Assembly (NCBI GenBank): GCA_900548215.1
Contig: URJI01000043.1
Location: 1 to 23,385, forward strand
Source: an uncultured Coprococcus sp.
GTDB lineage: Bacteria; Bacillota; Clostridia; Lachnospirales; Lachnospiraceae
Direction: 5' to 3'
Length of the DNA stretch: 23,385 nt
In this document: piece after piece, positions 20,941 to 23,385 of the stretch
Numbering within the stretch: position 1 is the stretch's first letter
How the letters are laid out: each line of letters begins with the position of its first letter
Translations under genes and position numbers: made by a program
The notes under the pieces: generated by a model
Seen by the model: only the letters and a program-made list of their open reading frames with translations
Told to the model about the DNA's origin: nothing
The model's database searches: none

Positions 20941-21519
20941 TTATCTGACCACCTTAAACGACGCCTTTACATAACCATCTGCATAGAGAACAAGCTCTCT
21001 TCCGTTGCTGCCCCACATAAGGTCTTCCTCTGCGTATGAAGGCTCTACAAACTTCACATCAAGTCTCTTCAAATCCTCATGCGCACATGCTGCGGTGCGT
21101 AAGAGCAGCATTCCCTGGACTACTGGATGATCTGTGAGGTGAATCTTGTTCTCGTCTCCTGTCTCCTTGCTGAATGCATATACCTCTTCCTTTGTAAATG
21201 TGTGGAACGGCTTCTCATCCTCATAATCAGCCTTCTCAACTCTTTTGATATCCTTCTCCTTGTCAGACGCCTTTACGAGTGTGATGGTCATCTTCTCAAC
21301 AGGAGCCTCCTCTCCTGCTACTTTACCAAGTATTGAGAGTATGTACATGAAAGCATTCTCCTTCACATCGCCATACTCATATGTAATGCTGTCGGCAGCT
21401 TCTGCCTTCTCTCTATCAACCGTGTAGGATATCTTACCTATGAATGCGCCCTGGTATGTGGATGCATCCATGTCTGTCATCTTTGTTCCAAGTCCCATGA
21501 TCCTGTCATAAATCTTCAT
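20941..21519 (-). CDS. MaoC-like hotdog-fold protein
   Basis: A 192-aa protein whose C-terminal half resembles the MaoC (R)-enoyl-CoA hydratase / hydroxyacyl dehydratase family. FTKEEVYAFSKETGDENKIH carries the catalytic pair D122 and H127, followed by PVVQGMLLL. The N-terminal 100 residues are not recognisable; they could be a degenerate second hotdog half, as in double-hotdog enzymes. No signal peptide. The start at 21519 has AAGGAG about 10 bases upstream. It follows bioB by 100 bases on the same strand, with a small dyad (21559-21573) between them. A role in acyl-chain or biotin-precursor chemistry is inference from location; substrate unknown. Confidence 0.8.
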   Translation of the reverse strand: MKIYDRIMGLGTKMTDMDASTYQGAFIGKISYTVDREKAEAADSITYEYGDVKENAFMYILSILGKVAGEEAPVEKMTITLVKASDKEKDIKRVEKADYEDEKPFHTFTKEEVYAFSKETGDENKIHLTDHPVVQGMLLLRTAACAHEDLKRLDVKFVEPSYAEEDLMWGSNGRELVLYADGYVKASFKVVR

Positions 21520-21558
21520 AATATATCTTCTCCTTTTCCATCTGTAACTACAATTCCA

Positions 21559-21573
21559 TGACATTACATGTCA
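21559..21573. promoter_or_regulatory. dyad upstream of the MaoC-like gene
   Basis: TGACAT-TAC-ATGTCA, a perfect 6+6 inverted repeat 40 bases before the start codon, in the 100-base gap after bioB. It has the look of a small operator; the cognate regulator is unknown. Confidence 0.4.
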
Positions 21574-21619
21574 CAAATATACCAACTTACTCACACTGTT
21601 GAGTCATGCCTCAGACATA

Positions 21620-22606
21620 TCACTCTGTCAAATGCACTCTGTCCGTTGTAAATCCTTTTCTCTGTATCATGTCAAAGTCAAGGTCAAACGATGTGCCATC
21701 TGTTGTGAGGAAGTCTCCACTTATGACCGCATTTGCTCCGGCTGCAAGTGCAGCCTCGCCGTTGTCCTCATATCTTCCTCTTCCAGCCGCAAGCCTTATC
21801 ATAACTTTTGGCATGACAAATCTGTATACCGCTATCGTTCTGACGTACTCCTCCTCAGCGAGAGGCGTCTTGTCGTAGAACGGCGTTCCCTCCCTCGGAT
21901 TGAGGAGGTTCATCGGAACAGAATCCACTCCAAGTTCCCTGAGTTCAAATGCAAGCGCCACCCTGTCCTCAAGTGACTCTCCCATGCCGAACAGACTTCC
22001 ACTGCACACCATAAGTCCCGCAGCCTTTGCAGCGCGTATTGTCGCCTTCTTCTGTTCCTGCGTGTGACTGGTACACACCTCCGGGAAATATGCCGGCGAG
22101 GTCTCAAGGTTGTTATGTATCATCGATAGTCCCGCACCCTTAAGCTTCGTGAAGTCCTCCTGATCCAGCAAGCCAAACGATGCGCATATATTAATATCCA
22201 CGTTGTCGTATATATCCTGTACTGTTTTCTCTGCAAGCTCGACCTCACGCTTTGAAAGTCGCCTGCCCTCAGCCACAAGGCAGTACCTGAAGCTTCCCTT
22301 GCCACAGTCAATCGATGCACCCTCAGTAACCGCTTCTTCGCCTAGAAGATTTATCTCAGGTACATCCTTCTTCGCTATCCTGGACTGTGCACAGTATCTG
22401 CAGTTCTCTGTGCATCTGCCCTCCTTCACGCTTATGACCGAGCACACATCGCACCGGTCTCCGCAGAAATGCTCTCTTATCTCATTTGCTGAAGCCGCCA
22501 ATATATCCAGATCCTCATGTGCCAGCTTCAGAGCTTCGTCATATGTGATCTCCGCTCCACCGCTTAGCACGCGGGTCTTAAGTTCCTCTACATACTCTCT
22601 GCCCAT
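21620..22606 (-). CDS. bioB: biotin synthase BioB
   Basis: A radical-SAM enzyme that inserts sulfur into dethiobiotin. The [4Fe-4S] motif C65-xxx-C69-xx-C72 (CTENCRYCAQS) is present, as are the likely [2Fe-2S] ligands C109, C141, C201 and R271 (in RLAAGR). NNLETS, GSLFGMGE and PMNLLNPREGTP are BioB signatures. The 328-aa form starts at the ATG at 22606, with GAGAGGTAGG 6 bases upstream. The open frame continues 55 codons further, but that part shows no family similarity and crosses a terminator hairpin. No bioD, bioA or bioF is nearby; the next gene downstream is the MaoC-like protein. Confidence 0.96.
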   Translation of the reverse strand: MGREYVEELKTRVLSGGAEITYDEALKLAHEDLDILAASANEIREHFCGDRCDVCSVISVKEGRCTENCRYCAQSRIAKKDVPEINLLGEEAVTEGASIDCGKGSFRYCLVAEGRRLSKREVELAEKTVQDIYDNVDINICASFGLLDQEDFTKLKGAGLSMIHNNLETSPAYFPEVCTSHTQEQKKATIRAAKAAGLMVCSGSLFGMGESLEDRVALAFELRELGVDSVPMNLLNPREGTPFYDKTPLAEEEYVRTIAVYRFVMPKVMIRLAAGRGRYEDNGEAALAAGANAVISGDFLTTDGTSFDLDFDMIQRKGFTTDRVHLTE

Positions 22607-22686
22607 ATGATTCCTACCTCTCTTCTGTAAAGTTCTCCAGTTTCTTCTGGTCTTCAGCCCTTGTGTATTGTAACTTCTGGTATCAG

Positions 22687-22713
22687 CCGGATGTACATGG
22701 TATGTTTTACCGG
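22687..22713. promoter_or_regulatory. interrupted dyad upstream of bioB
   Basis: CCGG and ACAT arms mirror ATGT and CCGG around a GGT centre, with four unmatched or weak positions between them. It lies about 80 bases before the bioB start and just upstream of a TACAAT -10-like element (22667-22672). It does not match the usual BirA operator well. Confidence 0.3.
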
Positions 22714-22744
22714 ACATCAGCCTACCCATACGTATATATGGAAA

Positions 22745-22765
22745 GAGCCTGCCACCGGCAGGCTC
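22745..22765 (-). terminator. terminator after the transketolase gene
   Basis: GAGCCTGCC and GGCAGGCTC form a perfect 9-bp GC-rich stem with a 3-base loop, followed on the minus strand by TTTCC. The U-run is short, so termination may be partial and feed bioB. Confidence 0.7.
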
Positions 22766-22796
22766 CCCCATCTGTATATAACGCTCTATGTCTTTC

Positions 22797-22836
22797 GCAG
22801 ATATTTAGTCTCAGCTATTTCAGCTTATATATCTGC
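22797..22836 (-). other. nested stem-loop in the transketolase 3' region
   Basis: GCAGATAT/ATATCTGC (8 bp) encloses AGCT/AGCT. It lies between the transketolase stop and the GC-rich terminator. There is no U-run. Probably a 3' UTR structure. Confidence 0.4.
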
Positions 22837-22863
22837 CATGTAGTCCAAATTATCGCATCAGGA

Positions 22864-23385
22864 TTACAGTGCAGCCTTGATCTGCTTATAGATACCCTCG
22901 GCATCAAGCTCATACTTGTGAAGCAGTTCCTTTGCAGGGCCTGACTCACCGAATGTATCTCTCACACCGATCCTTGTCAGCTTTGTAGGACACTTCTCAG
23001 CAAGCACCTCTGCAACAGCACTTCCGAGGCCACCTATGATGGAGTGCTCCTCAACTGTAAACACTCTTCCTGTCTTCTGAGCTGTCTCCACGATGATATC
23101 CTCATCAATAGGCTTGATAGTGTGTATGTTGATAATCTCCGCATCTATACCATCAGCAGCGAGCATATCCACAGCCTTCACTGCCTCAGATACACAAAGT
23201 CCTGTAGCTATGATAGATATGTCCTTGCCGTCCTTGAGCTTAACACCCTTACCGATCTCAAACTTGTATGTGCTCTCATCATTGAGAACCGGAACTGCCA
23301 GTCTTCCAAATCTGAGATATACAGGTCCTACATACTCGTATGCAACTTTCACTGCTGCTCTTGCCTCTACATCATCACATGGGTT
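22864..23385 (-). CDS. transketolase, C-terminal subunit (partial, cut by window end)
   Basis: The last 173 residues of the C-terminal half of a split transketolase, which shares the two-carbon transfer reaction of the pentose phosphate pathway with a separate thiamine-binding N-terminal subunit. The frame is open to the window edge (NPCDDVEARAAV leads into the VAYEYVGPVYLRFGRL segment), so the GTG at 23352 is an internal valine and not a start. The transketolase C-terminal fold is shown by SIIATGLCVSEAVKA, NIHTIKPID, TVEEHSIIGGLGSAVAE and RDTFGESGP. The length and sequence fit the roughly 310-aa split form better than DXS or a full-length enzyme, but the N-terminal part is not visible. Confidence 0.9.
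   Translation of the reverse strand, partial: NPCDDVEARAAVKVAYEYVGPVYLRFGRLAVPVLNDESTYKFEIGKGVKLKDGKDISIIATGLCVSEAVKAVDMLAADGIDAEIINIHTIKPIDEDIIVETAQKTGRVFTVEEHSIIGGLGSAVAEVLAEKCPTKLTRIGVRDTFGESGPAKELLHKYELDAEGIYKQIKAAL

Noticed and set aside
22607..22771. N-terminal extension of BioB by 55 codons
   Set aside because: The extension runs into the transketolase terminator hairpin, has no family similarity, and a good start with a binding site exists at 22606.
21620..23385. Full biotin operon
   Set aside because: No bioA, bioD, bioF or bioY is present in the window; only bioB is recognisable.

Overview
The window reads as a chromosomal core-gene stretch from a Bacillota bacterium of class Clostridia, most likely a Lachnospiraceae member (Coprococcus/Butyrivibrio-like). 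This is inferred from the hpf-secA-prfB gene order, strong AGGAGG-type ribosome binding sites, tRNA genes without an encoded CCA, the exported SH3/NlpC and GH25/Fn3 wall enzymes, and a split transketolase. I see no phage, insertion sequence or CRISPR array. Almost every gene is on the minus strand; the one clear exception is the GH25 enzyme at 18006-20591.

Region 1 (1-5750, minus) is a tRNA, translation-quality and metabolism cluster. In transcription order it holds a dCMP deaminase, tsaE, tsaB, rimI, a small cysteine-rich protein, RNase Z, tsaD and ispD, then two tRNA-Ser genes (UGA and GGA anticodons). The tRNA pair has its own consensus-like promoter buried in the 3' end of ispD. Region 2 (5775-8560, minus) holds homoserine dehydrogenase and aspartokinase. 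The aspartokinase gene has a perfect internal ribosome binding site that should give a separate beta subunit. A multi-hairpin leader lies between lysC and the deaminase gene.

Region 3 (8558-13145, minus) is hpf-secA-prfB. Separate promoters are visible for hpf and secA, with an intrinsic terminator between them. The prfB gene has lost the usual programmed frameshift. Region 4 (13180-16521, minus) is pyruvate kinase followed by an exported SH3-SH3-acidic linker-NlpC/P60 hydrolase. Its leader is the most striking piece of DNA here: a near-consensus promoter, two WalR-like boxes, and a 12-base inverted repeat that would hide the ribosome binding site only in read-through RNA from pyk.

Region 5 (16569-20660) is a divergent pair: a DUF1189-like membrane protein with a Q/N/Y/G-rich tandem-repeat tail (minus), and a GH25 lysozyme with five Fn3 domains and an SH3 domain (plus). 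The GH25 promoter carries another WalR-like box, so both wall enzymes may share one regulator. A long bidirectional terminator closes this region. Region 6 (20697-23385, minus) holds a small broken or hypothetical ORF, a MaoC-type hotdog protein, bioB, and the C-terminal part of a split transketolase cut by the window edge.
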